NCBI GenBank assembly: GCA_032164245.1
Contig: JAVMKO010000021.1
Location: 7,648,785 to 7,712,784 of the forward strand
Direction of reading: 5' to 3'
Length of the DNA: 64,000 nt
Origin: Sternotherus odoratus
Taxonomy: Eukaryota; Chordata; Testudines; Kinosternidae
The number at the start of each line of letters is the position of its first letter. Positions within the stretch are counted from its first letter, which is position 1. Below are positions 11,119-21,700 of this stretch, piece by piece. The notes beneath the pieces were generated by a model that ran no database searches, was not told the origin of the DNA, and saw nothing but the letters and a program-made list of their open reading frames with translations. The position numbers and the translations under genes were made by a program.

Positions 11119-11212
11119 TATATTTATGGTAGCAACTAATCAGGATTAAGGCCCCATTGTGTTGGGTGCTGTACAGACAGAGACAGTCCCTGCCCTAGAG
11201 GACTCACTATCT
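11119..11212 (+). repeat. Interspersed repeat with core GGCCCCATTGTGTTGGGTGC
   Basis: Same family as 3,358-3,486: GCCCCATTGTGTTGGGTGCT, GTACAGACAGAGACAG, then TCCCTGCCCTAGAGGA. The segment just to its left (about 11,025-11,110) is a reversed MIR core with ATGGGGAAACTGAGG and TTCACACAGC. Confidence 0.55.
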
Positions 11213-11451
11213 GAAAGCATCGCCAGCCTCCAGCTCCTAGACCATGACCCTGCCAAGAGATGTACAAGTAGCTGGGTTCAGTCTATTATTCCTTAAGGTT
11301 CCTTCCAAAGCCCACTCAAATCATGGCAGTCCTTCTTCGGAAGAGATTGGATGGGCAGGTCTTAGGAAAAGAGCTCTTCAATCTGCATTGAAAAGAGTAA
11401 GTCCAGCGCTCCATTTCCACCACACCCTGCTCACTGCAGACCCAGCCGTAA

Positions 11452-11791
11452 GGACTTGTCTTCACAAGGGGGAAAGGGGTGTTTAACGTGCATTAACCAA
11501 AGCATGTTAAAATCCTGGTGTAGACATGGCAAGCTGTGGTTGTAGTGGGCTTAGGGTGACCAGACAGCAAGTGTGAAAAATCAGGACAGGGGAGTGGGGG
11601 GTAATAGGAGCCTATATAAAAAAAAGACCCAGAAATTGGGACTGCCCCTATCAAATCAGGACCTCTGGGCATCTTAAGTGGGCTCCCTCTGGGATTTGAC
11701 CGGACAGCTAACGTATTAAAATGACGCGTTGCCAGTCTGAACGTCAACGTGTTAAAATACACCTTTTCCACTAGTGTCGACACGGCCTTGT
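11452..11791. mobile_element. Miniature DNA element with a nested MITE
   Basis: The outer element opens AAGGACTTGTCTTCACAAGG and closes with the near inverse CTAGTGTCGACACGGCCTTG. It has the TTAACGTGCATTAACC and AACGTGTTAAAATACACC motifs common in its arms. Inside, 11,552-11,670 is an inverted, degraded copy of the TAGGGTGACCAGA element seen intact at 6,258-6,381. The superfamily of the outer element is uncertain. Confidence 0.6.
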
Positions 11792-11852
11792 AGAGGCCAG
11801 GGCACCTCGCACTTCCTGGAGCTCCCCATTCTGCGTTTCTCTGCTTCACACG

Positions 11853-12581
11853 TGTGACGAAGTGGGTTTTATTTGTCTGGGTATGCTGCATGGGAGTCTT
11901 ACTGTCCGATACTACTCCTGTGTGGACTTCCATTTCCCTGTGTACTTGCACCAATATTTCAGTGGTGGGAATTTTTTGGGGGGGAGGGGGGATTTGCTGA
12001 GGCCTTCGAGGTAGGTGAGGCTGCCCAACTGTTTGCACTGTATGCTATGGCTGGTGCCCTTCGTAACCTGAGACTCAGGAGGTGGGTGGGACCAGGTGAC
12101 CCCTCCCCGCCCCCAAGCAGGACAAAGAGGAGGAGGAGCAACGGGGGTGTCAGAGGTCGGGTTCTGGTAGCTTGGCAGTCTGCTTGGGGGGGCTGGAAGA
12201 GGGGGAGCCCAGGCTATCTGGCCCATGACTCCCCAAGGCAGACTTAGCTGAAAGTCACTGATTTCTGTGATCGCAAGCTCTGTTCTACTCTGTGGGCCTG
12301 TCTACCAATAAACCCTTCTATTCCACACCCTGGCTGAGTCACTGCTGACCGAAGGAATTGGGGTGCGGGGCCTTCTGGCTTCCCCAAGAGCCTTGGCTGT
12401 GTGGACTCGCAGAAAGCGCACACGGAGGGAGGGGATGCTGAATCCTCCGAGGTCAGAGCCAGGAAGGTCGAAGCTGTGGAAGCTGCTTGCCCTGGTGACA
12501 ATATGCTCAGGGAGAGGAGGTTCCCCCAGAGTCCTGGCCTGCTTCGTCTGGAGTAGTTCCAGGCCCGGTAACTCCGTGACA
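11853..12581 (+). mobile_element. Solo LTR, family 2, copy 1
   Basis: It starts TGTGACGAAGTGGG and ends ACTCCGTGACA, flanked by ACACG (11,848-11,852) and ACAAG (12,582-12,586), a 5-bp duplication with one mismatch. A polyadenylation signal AATAAA lies at 12,307-12,312. It aligns by motif order with the copy at 14,014-14,799: TGAGTCAC, GGGGTGC, then GATGCTGAATCCTCCGAGGT. Family identity rests on these shared blocks. The 124-codon plus frame at 11,873-12,247 is incidental. Confidence 0.8.
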
Positions 12582-12589
12582 ACAAGCTT

Positions 12590-13029
12590 TTTCACATTTG
12601 CATTCACTATATCAGCACTGTCTATTCTTAAAACTACCCCTTACCTCATTTCCTCTGTCACCTGAGCTCTATTGATTATATTCAGCTCTCAGGCCAACCT
12701 TAGCTGTTGCTTCCTCTTGTCCTGCTCTAACCCTTTCTGGGCTGGGACCTGCACTCCTTGCACCCCCCCAGAACCTCCAGGGAATAGGAGCTGGGCTAGG
12801 GGATTTGGGATCTGCTGCCCCACAGATCCAGCAGTACTAATACCCTTCACAGAGGTGCAGCTGATGGGCAGGGGGGGAAAGCTGCATGGTAGCACCGGGC
12901 CCTTTTCCCAGGTTCATGTGTCAGTTTCATCCCTGCCCTGACAGGTTTCCCACCCCCTGCCTGGCCCCTGGGTGTGGGTTTCACCCATGTGACCCTAGAA
13001 TGCAGCCCTCTCCCCCCCCCCCCCGAGGG
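12590..13029. other. Unassigned intergenic sequence
   Basis: No gene or repeat recognised. A C-rich run of about 18 bases lies near 13,007-13,025. Confidence 0.4.
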
Positions 13030-13290
13030 GTGAGATCGTTTTATTTATTTTAAAGTGCTAATTTGCATGGGGAACATTTAAAGCCTCTTCAGGATGAGGA
13101 GAAAGTGTCACCGCTTGTGCTTCCATAGCAACCGCCATTTGGCTGTGTTTCTCAGGGCTGTTTCATAATAATTAATATGGCAAGTCCATTCACAGGACTC
13201 GTGTTGGGTGTGCCTGGAGCAGCCACCCCAGGGATGTACCTGGGTCACGTGACATATTCATGCTAATCAATTAGCAGCAAGAACTTTTCG
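13030..13290. promoter_or_regulatory. Candidate regulatory element with E-box and homeodomain palindromes
   Basis: This repeat-free island in a repeat-dense region holds several strong binding motifs. GTCACGTGAC at 13,244-13,253 is a perfect 10-bp palindrome, the site type bound by USF and by MITF/TFE factors. TAATCAATTA at 13,264-13,273 matches the paired-class homeodomain dimer site TAATNNATTA. ATTTGCAT near 13,061 is an octamer-type motif, and TCCATAGCAACC near 13,120 resembles half of an RFX X-box. Motif clustering suggests an enhancer. There is no direct evidence of function. Confidence 0.35.
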
Positions 13291-14013
13291 GGTGGGTTCT
13301 GGCAGCTGTGACAAGGTGGGGACACAACATGTGACAGGCACCCCTCAGCAGTCCAGCGGTCCCTAGAGTTCATCACTTAGCCACTGAAGCGAACTGGGTG
13401 CGAACCTATTTTATAACGGGGATTGGCGGGTGGAGCCCAGCGAAGCAACAAAAGCCCCACCCACGCAGGTGAGGGAGGAGTCACAGAACCCAGACATCAA
13501 TCAATTACAGTGGGACAAAAAAATGGGGAAACCGAGATGGGGGGGGCGGGGTGCAGGTTACAGGGTTGAAACAGGGGACCCACAGCGCAGGAGATGGGAA
13601 TGCTGCATTTTGCTGGTGAGCACTGAAGCGTGAGAAGAAACCTGTGTCTCCATAACCCATTGAGTCCTGGGCCTCTCAGCGTGGACTGCCTGCAAAGGGG
13701 CCAACGAACGTGCATTGCAGAAATGAGTATGGATGGCAGGGGGAACAGGACTGTTTGTAGAGGTGGGAGAATAATATGGAACAGATTTATAAACAAAAAA
13801 CACCCCAAAAATCACAAAAACAACCCCCCCTTTCTTTGTATGGCAGATGGAATGTGCCTGGTTCCTGACTGGATGAGTCTAACTCTTAGAAGCAGGTGTC
13901 CCGATTGCAAATTCAAATATCAATGATTTGTGTGAATATTCAACTATTCAGGGACCTAACCAATGTGCCTCCAGACTGATGTTGCATTATATGAAAAAAA
14001 CATCCTTATGGGC

Positions 14014-14799
14014 TGTGACGAAGTGGGAGTACTGTGTGTGTGTGCCTCAGTTTCCCCTATGCATTTCTTGGGCGTCTATGTGAAGGGAAAGGAATGTGTA
14101 GCTGATGCAAAGCAAAGCCAAGGTGAAGCTGTAACCTGACCCCAAAGTGGGGGAGGGAGGTCAGCTGAACCTGTTGGAGGGAGGTCAGGTGATACCTGAA
14201 GCCCGGGAAACCAGACAAAGGAACAAAGGAGAGCAGGGAGTGGCTAGAGGGGGTTGAGACAATCTGGGTCTAGCTGGGAAGGGGAGCGAAGCCAACTCGC
14301 TCTCTGGCCCAAGATGGATCCAGCTGAGGGCTCACGCTCGCTCGCTGCATGGTCTGTGTTGGACCAGATGGAAGTCATCAAATAAACCTGGGGAAGAAGC
14401 AGGAGCCCAAAATCTGGGTCTCACCTCCTGGTACCCCAGAAAGGCCTGACTGAGGAACCCTGTTAAAACTAAGAAGCTGTGAGTTGGATGGTGTTCCTAA
14501 CATCTCAAATAAACCGTCTATTCTGCTGGCTGGCTGAGAGTCACGTTTGACTGTGGATTTGGGGTGCAGAACCCATGGGCTCCCCCAGGACCCCACCCAG
14601 GCGGGCTTGCTGGGGGAAGCACACTGAGGGGCAAAAGGTGCTGAATGCTCCGAGGTCAGACCCAGGAAGGTGGAAGTGGGGACCCCTGAAGCTCCTGGCC
14701 TGGAAAACAGGCTGTGTACGGAGAAGGGGCCCTCCACCCGGAGTCCGATCTGGCTTCCTAGGGAGCGGTTCCAGACCATCGCCCGGGCGCTCCGTGACA
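14014..14799 (+). mobile_element. Solo LTR, family 2, copy 2
   Basis: The 786-bp segment starts TGTGACGAAGTGGGAGTA and ends GCTCCGTGACA. It has a perfect 5-bp target duplication, TGGGC (14,009-14,013 and 14,800-14,804). AATAAA signals occur near 14,382 and at 14,508-14,513. TG...CA ends, the 5-bp duplication and the polyadenylation signals fit an endogenous retroviral LTR left by recombination. No internal retroviral genes are nearby. Confidence 0.88.
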
Positions 14800-14804
14800 T
14801 GGGC

Positions 14805-15341
14805 AAACTCGGCCTTCATATATTCCTATTCAGGCTGGAATTTGGTCCATAATGATTAGGAAGAAGTATCACGGAGATGACGAACTTCTTGTCAGTATTA
14901 GCATTAGCACGCTTATCTTAAAATGGGCCACTTGACTTTCAGCCAGGAACTCCTACTCAGAAGTCAGCACATTTTGAACTTCAGTGGCAGGATGTTTGTC
15001 ATTCATTGGATTGGGCCCTACATTAATTGTTTGTAACATAGGGCAGAAAGAAGCTGTCCTGTTAGTCTCCAAATGGGATGAGACAGCATAACCATCACAT
15101 TCAGGATCAGACTCCAAAACTGTTGTCTAGGGACAACAGGTTTATTCTATATTTGTTGCTTTGTTATTGGTCTAAGGCAGGACAGAGAGAGTAACCTGCA
15201 AATCCAACCACCCGCGGTCCCTTCCCCACCACCAGAGAGTCTGTCAGGGAACAACGTTCAACTTCTCTTGGGTGAAGTGGATCAAAATTCCAGCTGCCTT
15301 CTAGCTGCAATTGTAATGATAAAGGCGAAGCTGTAATAAGA
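14805..15341. other. Unassigned intergenic sequence
   Basis: No gene, RNA or repeat recognised between the LTR and the 5S SINE. Confidence 0.4.
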
Positions 15342-15620
15342 GCCTGCAGCCATACCACCGTGGGCTGTGATCGGATCCACTTTCTTATGCTAAACAAGAG
15401 CAGGTTTAGTCAGTACTTGGATGGGAGACCACAGAGGAAAACCCAGATGCTGCAGGTTGCGGTGTTAAGAGAATGTGTAGATGGTGCTTTGCCTTCTGAG
15501 CCGTGGCCCCGGAGTGGGGTGAGGGGCCTTGGCATTTCAGAGGAGACAAAATCCAAGGATTAAACTCATTGCAATCATTGACAGTCCCATGGCACTTCCC
15601 ACAAGAGGACAGCGAGCAGC
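15342..15620 (+). mobile_element. 5S rRNA-derived SINE (SINE3/AmnSINE-like)
   Basis: The first ~120 bases track 5S rRNA: GCCTGCAGCCATACCACCGT, then GCTAAACAAGAGCAGG, GTCAGTACTTGGATGGGAGA and CC, and GATGCTGCAGGTTGCGGTG. The TTGGATGGGAGACC block is the 5S internal promoter C-box. The downstream body (GAGGGGCCTTGGCATTTCAG to CTTCCCACAAGAGGA) is not 5S. A 5S gene would be only about 120 bp and much closer to the rRNA, so this is a SINE and not a functional rRNA gene. Confidence 0.8.
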
Positions 15621-17394
15621 GGTCCCCTGGCCGAACTCCAATTTGGGTAATTACTTTCTGCCAACCTAGATTCCCTTGCTGTTTCAATTGGATACGGCCT
15701 TCGGAGGCAATTCTCTGGCTAGACATTTTCCTGGCCTTTTCTTCCCTGTTGCCTAAACTCAGAAAAGAAATCTGGCTGTGAAGAATGGCTCAGGAGCAGC
15801 CTGAAAGGCCCCGAAAAAAGGAACCCTTCAGAAATCAACTCCAGGGACAGGGAGCGGAGTCTTGCAGCTGGAGCACTCCAGTGGGAGGCAGGAGTTCTGG
15901 GTTCTGTTCCGAGCTCTGTCCCGGACGGAGTTATTCTGGCCAAGCCATGGCGGCTTTGTGTGAGTCTTTTCCCCATTCGTGAAGGATAGGGTGTTTATTT
16001 TATATTGTGCTTAGCATCTCTGGGCTGGCCCCCGTTGTGCTAGAACCCACGACAAATGGTCAAGAGTGGCTAATCCAAAATATCAACCTACTTCACAGAG
16101 TGTTGTAAAGTCCATTGAGATCCCCAAAGGACAGGCCTCTCTGCAGTGCAAAGAATGACGGATGTGCAAGCCAAGAGCTCTGCCTGACCCTGCTGCCTCA
16201 CGCTGAGGGAAACGGTTGAGCCCAGGACAGTGTGTGATCAATGGCCAATGTAAATTAGATGGGAGTGAGGGGGGAGAAAGAGACCTGGAGCTGGGCCTTG
16301 GTAGTAATTTAAAGAGGGCTGATAGAGGTTAAAATCAAACCTATGGAATGGAAGGGCCGGGCCTTATACTTGGCTCCCAAGCTCATGGTATTCAGGGCTA
16401 TGAAAAGGAAACCGTCCCTCCTCCCCCACCCTCCAGCTTGTGGAGGCAACTGGTTTTGCAGTGCCTGATAATGCCATTGCCCCGGGACCATTCCCACGTA
16501 CCTATGAATTATAGCAAGAAGAGTGCTGATAAATCTCAACCGGGCGGCATGTTCTGTATGTATTTTTAATTAAAAACTGCTATGACTTCCATTTATGGTG
16601 AGCGCAAGATCACCCCACAGGGAGGAGGCCGTTTGGAAGACCAGGCCTCTCCACCCCGCCGCCATGACCTTGCACACTTGGTGTGCGCCAGGGTCACACC
16701 AGGGGGCATGGAGGAGGCAGGGCACACTTCAAAACAGGGTGGTCCTTGTGTGATACCGGGCAATGCCACACTTAGTTTTGTCTCAGTACGGGACAGAGGA
16801 CAAGCCTTCGAAAAACAGGACTGTCCGGCCTAAAACCAGACAAATCACCTACATCCATTCCAGCTGCCAGAATCCATCCGGCACTTTCTATTTAACTAAG
16901 ACAGGAGCCTGTGCACCTTGGATTCTATGTGATTATTCTTTGCTGGCTAGATTAAAATCATGGTATGAGGACGCCATGTCAGAAGAGGTTAGAGCTGTCT
17001 GGTGGAGCCTTCTCATGAATAGCCGAAAGGTTAAACGAAGAGATTCCCCATAGGTTTTCAAACAATTTCACTGGCAATCCATCAAGGGCAGAAGCGTTCC
17101 TTGACTGGAGTTTTTATTCTATCCCCACCGAACGATCTCTCCCAGATTGATGTGGCTTCTTCTAATGTCACATGTCAAAGGAGATGAGTCAGGCGGCTTC
17201 CTCTGCTCTCTGGGGTGCACCATTTCCATGCTGAGAGCTGGGGAGAACCTCATTGGTTTTGATTGGTGGGCGAACAGCATGACTGTGCTTTTCTTGGAAG
17301 ACGTCCCTCTGTCAGCAAAGCTCTCCCTTGCACCCTTTCTGATTCCTGCTCAGGGCAAGAAAAGGATCAAAGAACTGAGTTCCGCAGTGATGAT
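15621..17394. other. Unassigned intergenic sequence with MIR-like traces
   Basis: No gene recognised. A faint MIR-like stretch runs from about 15,870 to 16,140 (GGAGTTCTGGGTTCTGTTCC, CTTTTCCCCATTCGTG, TCCATTGAGATCCCC). The rest is unassigned, and open frames are short. Confidence 0.4.
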
Positions 17395-17495
17395 TATTCG
17401 TACTGCGATAGAGCCTAGGAGACCCGTTGTGCTAGGCACTGTACAAAGACCGAACTAAAAGACAGCTCCTCCCCCAAAGAGCTTCCACTCTGATT
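17395..17495 (+). repeat. Interspersed repeat with core GACCCGTTGTGCTAGGCAC
   Basis: Same family as 3,358-3,486 and 11,119-11,212. The order is a CTAGGAGACCCGTTGTGCTA block, CACTGTACAAAGACCGAAC, AAAAGACAGCTCCTCCCCC and AAAGAGCTTCCACTC. Confidence 0.55.
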
Positions 17496-18895
17496 TCATA
17501 ACAATGATTCACATTCCTCTGGCACCTCTCTTCCTACGCTCTCAACATGCATTACAAGAATTGGTGGGTTACACCTCATAGCACCTGTGGCTTGTGTCCA
17601 GGGATATTGAGGCAGGGGGAGGCGAAGGGAACTGCCCAAAGTAACAGAAAATCTGTGCTCGTGTGGAGACTCCTGCCTCTGAGGACAACAGCAGACATTA
17701 GACAGCAGAGATCCATAGCGCCGCGTACCGTGACCACGTGGTACGGCTTTATTCCGGGCATCAGAGTGCCTCGGATTTATTACTGAGCTGGTGCAGCCAG
17801 GTGAATCGCGGGTGATTTCCGCCAGTATTGACCGGGCAGCGTCCCCACCAGTCTTCGCAGCTCCACGTGCAGGAGGTAACAGTGGCCAGCGATGAATTCA
17901 GTGCTCTCAAGGCCAGATCTCACTAACCTTCCAGGCTGGCGCGTTAAACCACAAAACCAACCTTTCCACTGTAGGCAGTCACGCTCCGTGGCATGGGTCA
18001 TTCTCCACGGCGTGGGTCATTCTTGCCCAGGGAAAGTGGAAATATCAGGAGATGAAATTTAGACTCTCTCCTTTGAATTCTTCCAGTGGGAGCAAAGTTT
18101 ATGGAAGGGGTTAAGCCTTCCCCACCTCCCCCATAACCCACCGATATCCAGGCCTCAGTTCGGAAGGCCCTGGCCATGCCACTCCTAGACAAGGAGCTTG
18201 GCGGGGGGGGGGGGGGGGGGGGAGCATCGCGGGCCGCAGGGAAAGACTTGGCGGGCCACATGTTTGAGACCCCTGGCATAGCTTCTCCAGGAGCTGAGCA
18301 ACCTGCAGCTTCCCTGATCACAACTCCCTTGGGCCAGGCAATGGGGTTTTCACGCCATGGAGAGGGAGCTGGTTAAGGGAGTTGGTTAATTTGCCTTAAA
18401 TTTAAGCGGGTTGATCCTTGTGCATTTGCAGCTGGGGAGACCAGCAGAATCTGGTGATGCCTGACTGGAACTCCATTTTCAAGTCCCCCTTTACCCAGAG
18501 CTGTGGCGAGCATCGGTCTCTGGGCTGGCATGTGCCCCTTTCCTTTCAGAAGCAGCTCCTATCATCCCCTTACCCTCAGCTCACTGCCAGCAGATTCTCA
18601 CTTCTTGAAGTCCGTTCTATTATTAGACTTCCTCCTGCAAAATGCAGGGTCTTCATCCCTCAGCTAAATTCAGCATCATTTGGGCTGTTCTTGCAAGAGT
18701 TTGTAACATCGTTAACACCAAAAACCAAGGCGTTAAATGCAACTCTCTGCTCTACTGCACTGAATCAGGGAGTTAAACAGCTGTTGTTGGGAGCAGGGGA
18801 ACACCCCCAAGACTTGGGAGCTTTAGAATAAAGCCTTTCCTGAGAGGATCTTCAAATGCTTTCCCCACGGCCCCCTATTACCACCCACCGTTTAG
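17496..18895. other. Unassigned sequence with a 20-bp poly-G run and a hAT end
   Basis: A run of 20 G at 18,203-18,222 is followed by GCGGGCCACATGTTTGAGAC and CCCTGG. The latter matches the right terminus of hAT elements that begin CAGGGGTCTCAAAC, as at 44,314-45,212. The left terminus was not found, so this looks like a truncated copy. The rest of the stretch is unassigned. Confidence 0.45.
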
Positions 18896-19000
18896 ACAGC
18901 AGACAGTTAAAGCAGGGGAAGTTAATTGACTTGCCGGAAGCCAGGCAGTGAGTAAGTGGCAGAGGCAGGAATAGAACCCAGGTGACCATCCACCATGCTT
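18896..19000 (-). mobile_element. MIR/CORE-SINE remnant
   Basis: The order GGGGAAGTTAATTGACTTGC, AGTGAGTAAGTGGCAGAGGC and AGGAATAGAACCCAGGTG is the reverse complement of the MIR core and tail. Confidence 0.65.
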
Positions 19001-19248
19001 TAGCTGCTAGGAGCACCAGCTGTTGTTGCGGAAAAAATCAAAATCTTGAGCTAGCTTCTTGCTAGGTCCAAAGGCCTTTTCAATTCACCTTCAATAAAAG
19101 AAAATAGTCAAAGAAGAGTTTAAGATATTGAAGTATTGTCGTGAACTGATGGCTAGTTTGTATTTACACTCTGCCCTTCACGATATGGAATCAGACCAGC
19201 TTAACTACATGTTATTGGCCCCATCATGCTATCAGAGAAGATTCTCCT

Positions 19249-19760
19249 TTAGCGGACGTGGTGGGCACCTGTACTTTTGGATTTATTGGTGGGCGTGTGG
19301 CGGAGGGCTTCCAGAAACTCCGCCAGAGTGAGAGGCAGTTCTAGCCAGTCTTGGTCGCCCGCGCTGACCGTCAGGCGTCTGTCCCAGAGCACTCTGCAAG
19401 CGTCAGGATTGGTCGGATCCAGGGAGAAAGGGCCTGCATAGAAGGCCCTGGCCCTTCCGCACACCTGTGCCGAATGTGTGAGGGGGGGTGCCGTCCTCTG
19501 GCAGAAGGCTGCTTCTTGGCCCCTCTCCGTTTCTCCAGGGCGTAGAAGCAGCAGGAGCTGCGATCCATCTCCCGAAGATGCAGGCGGGATTGAACAAAGG
19601 CACCCCGGACCGGATGGTCCTCGAGAGTCTGGCGCTCCTCCCGCTTCTCCCAGCACACTCCACAGAGGGATGGATTCTCAGGGCTGGTGGCCAGATGCCT
19701 CTCTGGCTCCAAGACCTCCTGTTCCAATTGCTCTATCGCTGCATCCCTCTGTCAGTTGGC
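19249..19760 (-). pseudogene. Tx1-clade LINE fragment (ORF2, region before reverse transcriptase)
   Basis: Two minus frames join across a frameshift. The upstream frame has AAIEQLEQEVLEPERHL, then CWEKREERQTLEDHPVRGAF and FYALEKRRGAKKQ. The downstream frame has VCGRARAFYAGPFSLDP, then LELPLTLAEFLEALRHTPTN and KS. This is the linker between endonuclease and reverse transcriptase of L1-like Tx1 elements, ending at the NKSPG motif that opens the RT, where the copy is cut off. The frameshift and truncation make it inactive. Identification is from memory of the family and moderately sure. Confidence 0.7.
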
Positions 19761-19764
19761 ACCC

Positions 19765-21489
19765 TGGGCGAGGAGGATTCCTGCTGTTGCCATGACATTC
19801 TGAGTGGCCATAGCATGCAGCATGGTGGCAAACATCACATTCCTAGGTGGGCAGATGTCTCTCTGGGTGTTTAAACCATACGCCTCACCATAGCAGAGGA
19901 GGGCCTGGATTTGTGACAACACAGAGAAAATTGCAAGGCATTTCTGAGCTGTGGTTGTTTCTGCACAGATCCTGGCTGCGAAACGTGACATCTGCGTGTA
20001 TTTCTTCTCCGCGTCTCCAGCGTGTTAAACCAAGTTCTTTGGAAGGCGTGTGCTTTACAGCCATTCGGGGATAGTGCTGCAGCCGCCCTCAGCTTGCAGT
20101 TCATTTCCAGGTAGGAATGCACAACGAGGCTGTCGCTGTTGCAGGAGGTACGTAAGCAGATGTAATTGCTCCTGCCTAATTAAAAGGGTGACCTTTCTAG
20201 TTGCAGCTGGCTTGTGGCAAAACAGCTTTCCTTCTGAGATCATTGTTTCGGAAGGTGGATATTCAGGAGACCGGGGAACCCTGTGAGAGAAGCCAGCAGG
20301 CCTCACAAGGAGAAGGTAATTGTGCTCTCACCTGCTATGACAGAAGCAGGTTTTCTACTCAACCTCGTACATGACCTTCTCCAATCAAACATTAACTTTG
20401 CAGTAACACAGTCATTAGGGAGAGTTTTTAGTCTTTCATAATTGATGCTTTTATTAATCCACAAGCGCCATTTCCAATCACAAGTCTCAAATTAATTTCA
20501 TTGCCATTTCTGCTCCGTCGGGGAGAAGCCATGTCAAGATGAAGAAAGGAAGGGGGATGGGGGTGGGCAGCGACCGACCATTGTGTTTCCTAAAGGGACT
20601 GGATTTGCTCCTAGAACTGTAATTGGGTAGCTCGTTAACTGAACCGCCAAACACAAGGGCAGGGCTTTCTGCAGCAGAAACTCCGAGAGAAAGGATTACT
20701 GGCAGCCACGCCGGTGAAATTCCAGATCAAGAAAGGCCACAAAACTTTCAGAGATCCAAAGCTTGATCGGTCGCTTCTTATCAGCGAAAGAAAGGGAGAC
20801 AGAGGGGGACCCCAGCACCTGGGGGACTAATTAGCTCCTCTAGAAGAAGGGTCGTCTATTTTTCAGAGCAAACCAAGAGTGGAGAGAGAGAGACGCCCAA
20901 ATGTATACTGTGCACATGTGGCCCAGGCAAGTCCTACCTGAACTAAGAGGAGTTCACAACATGAAGTGCAAGTGTTTTCAAGCAGGGACTTTTTTGTCTC
21001 TGTTTGTAAATCGCCTGGCACGACAGGCTCCTGGTCTGTGGTGAGGGGTCCTACGGACGGCTGCAATACAAATAAGAGCAGTTTAATGAGTTTGTCGAGA
21101 AGGAATCATGTAGCCCCCCCCCCCACCTTGGAGCTGGGATTGGGCAAGAAGTCTCCCCCAGCCTCCCCCACGCCCGACTCCTTCTTCACCTCCCAGAAGG
21201 TAGCCTATAAAAGGCCCCTTCTTCTCCCACTAAGAAAGACCAGGAGCAGGGACAAGTCACCTCCCCCGGCCCATGACAACAGGGCCACTCACAGCCCCGC
21301 CAGGCTCACTGTCGGGTGCACATCAGTCGTTGCCAGGGGGTGGCCAATCACAGGGCCTTGTGAAGGCAGACTCAGCGAGCTGCAGCAGAACCTGCCTTTG
21401 CTGAAGGGCCGCTGTGCATTTTGCAGTGGACTTGGGAGCAGGAAGGACAAACAAGGACCAGGCAGAATCCAGCTAAGCTCCTCTTCCCT
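19765..21489. other. Unassigned intergenic sequence
   Basis: No gene recognised. A 79-codon minus frame at 19,752-19,991 next to the Tx1 fragment shows no family match I can name. The stretch 20,380-20,520 is AT-rich and repeat-free (TCATAATTGATGCTTTTATT, CAAATTAATTTCATTGCC), so it is a possible conserved element. The longest plus frame of the window (247 codons, 20,966-21,709) begins here and is low-complexity, apart from the LINE piece listed next. Confidence 0.4.
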
Positions 21490-21700
21490 GCCTACGGTGC
21501 CGACCTCACTACATCACCCTGCTCTTCCTGAACCTCTCCACTGGCTCCCTGTTCTCCGCTGTATCAGGTCCAAGCTCCTTGACCTCCCCCCATTCACCCA
21601 GGACCTTCAAAATTCTGTCCCTCCCCCCCATTTATCTACCCTTCTCTCATCACCACCCCCTTTTCCCACCCAAGGAGCTTGGCTGCCCCATCACTCACTC
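21490..21700 (+). pseudogene. Degenerate L2-like LINE fragment
   Basis: The plus frame contains LHHPALPEPLHWLPVLRCIR, then SKLLDLPPFTQDLQ and PPHLSTLLSS. The pattern LHWLPV..RI..KLL followed by a PPYLSDLL-like motif is the C-terminal part of the L2 reverse transcriptase protein. The copy is old and has no upstream catalytic domain. It lies inside a longer, otherwise unremarkable open frame. Confidence 0.55.

Noticed and set aside
15342..15464. A possible 5S rRNA gene
   Set aside because: Too diverged from 5S rRNA and continued by a non-5S body. It is a 5S-derived SINE.
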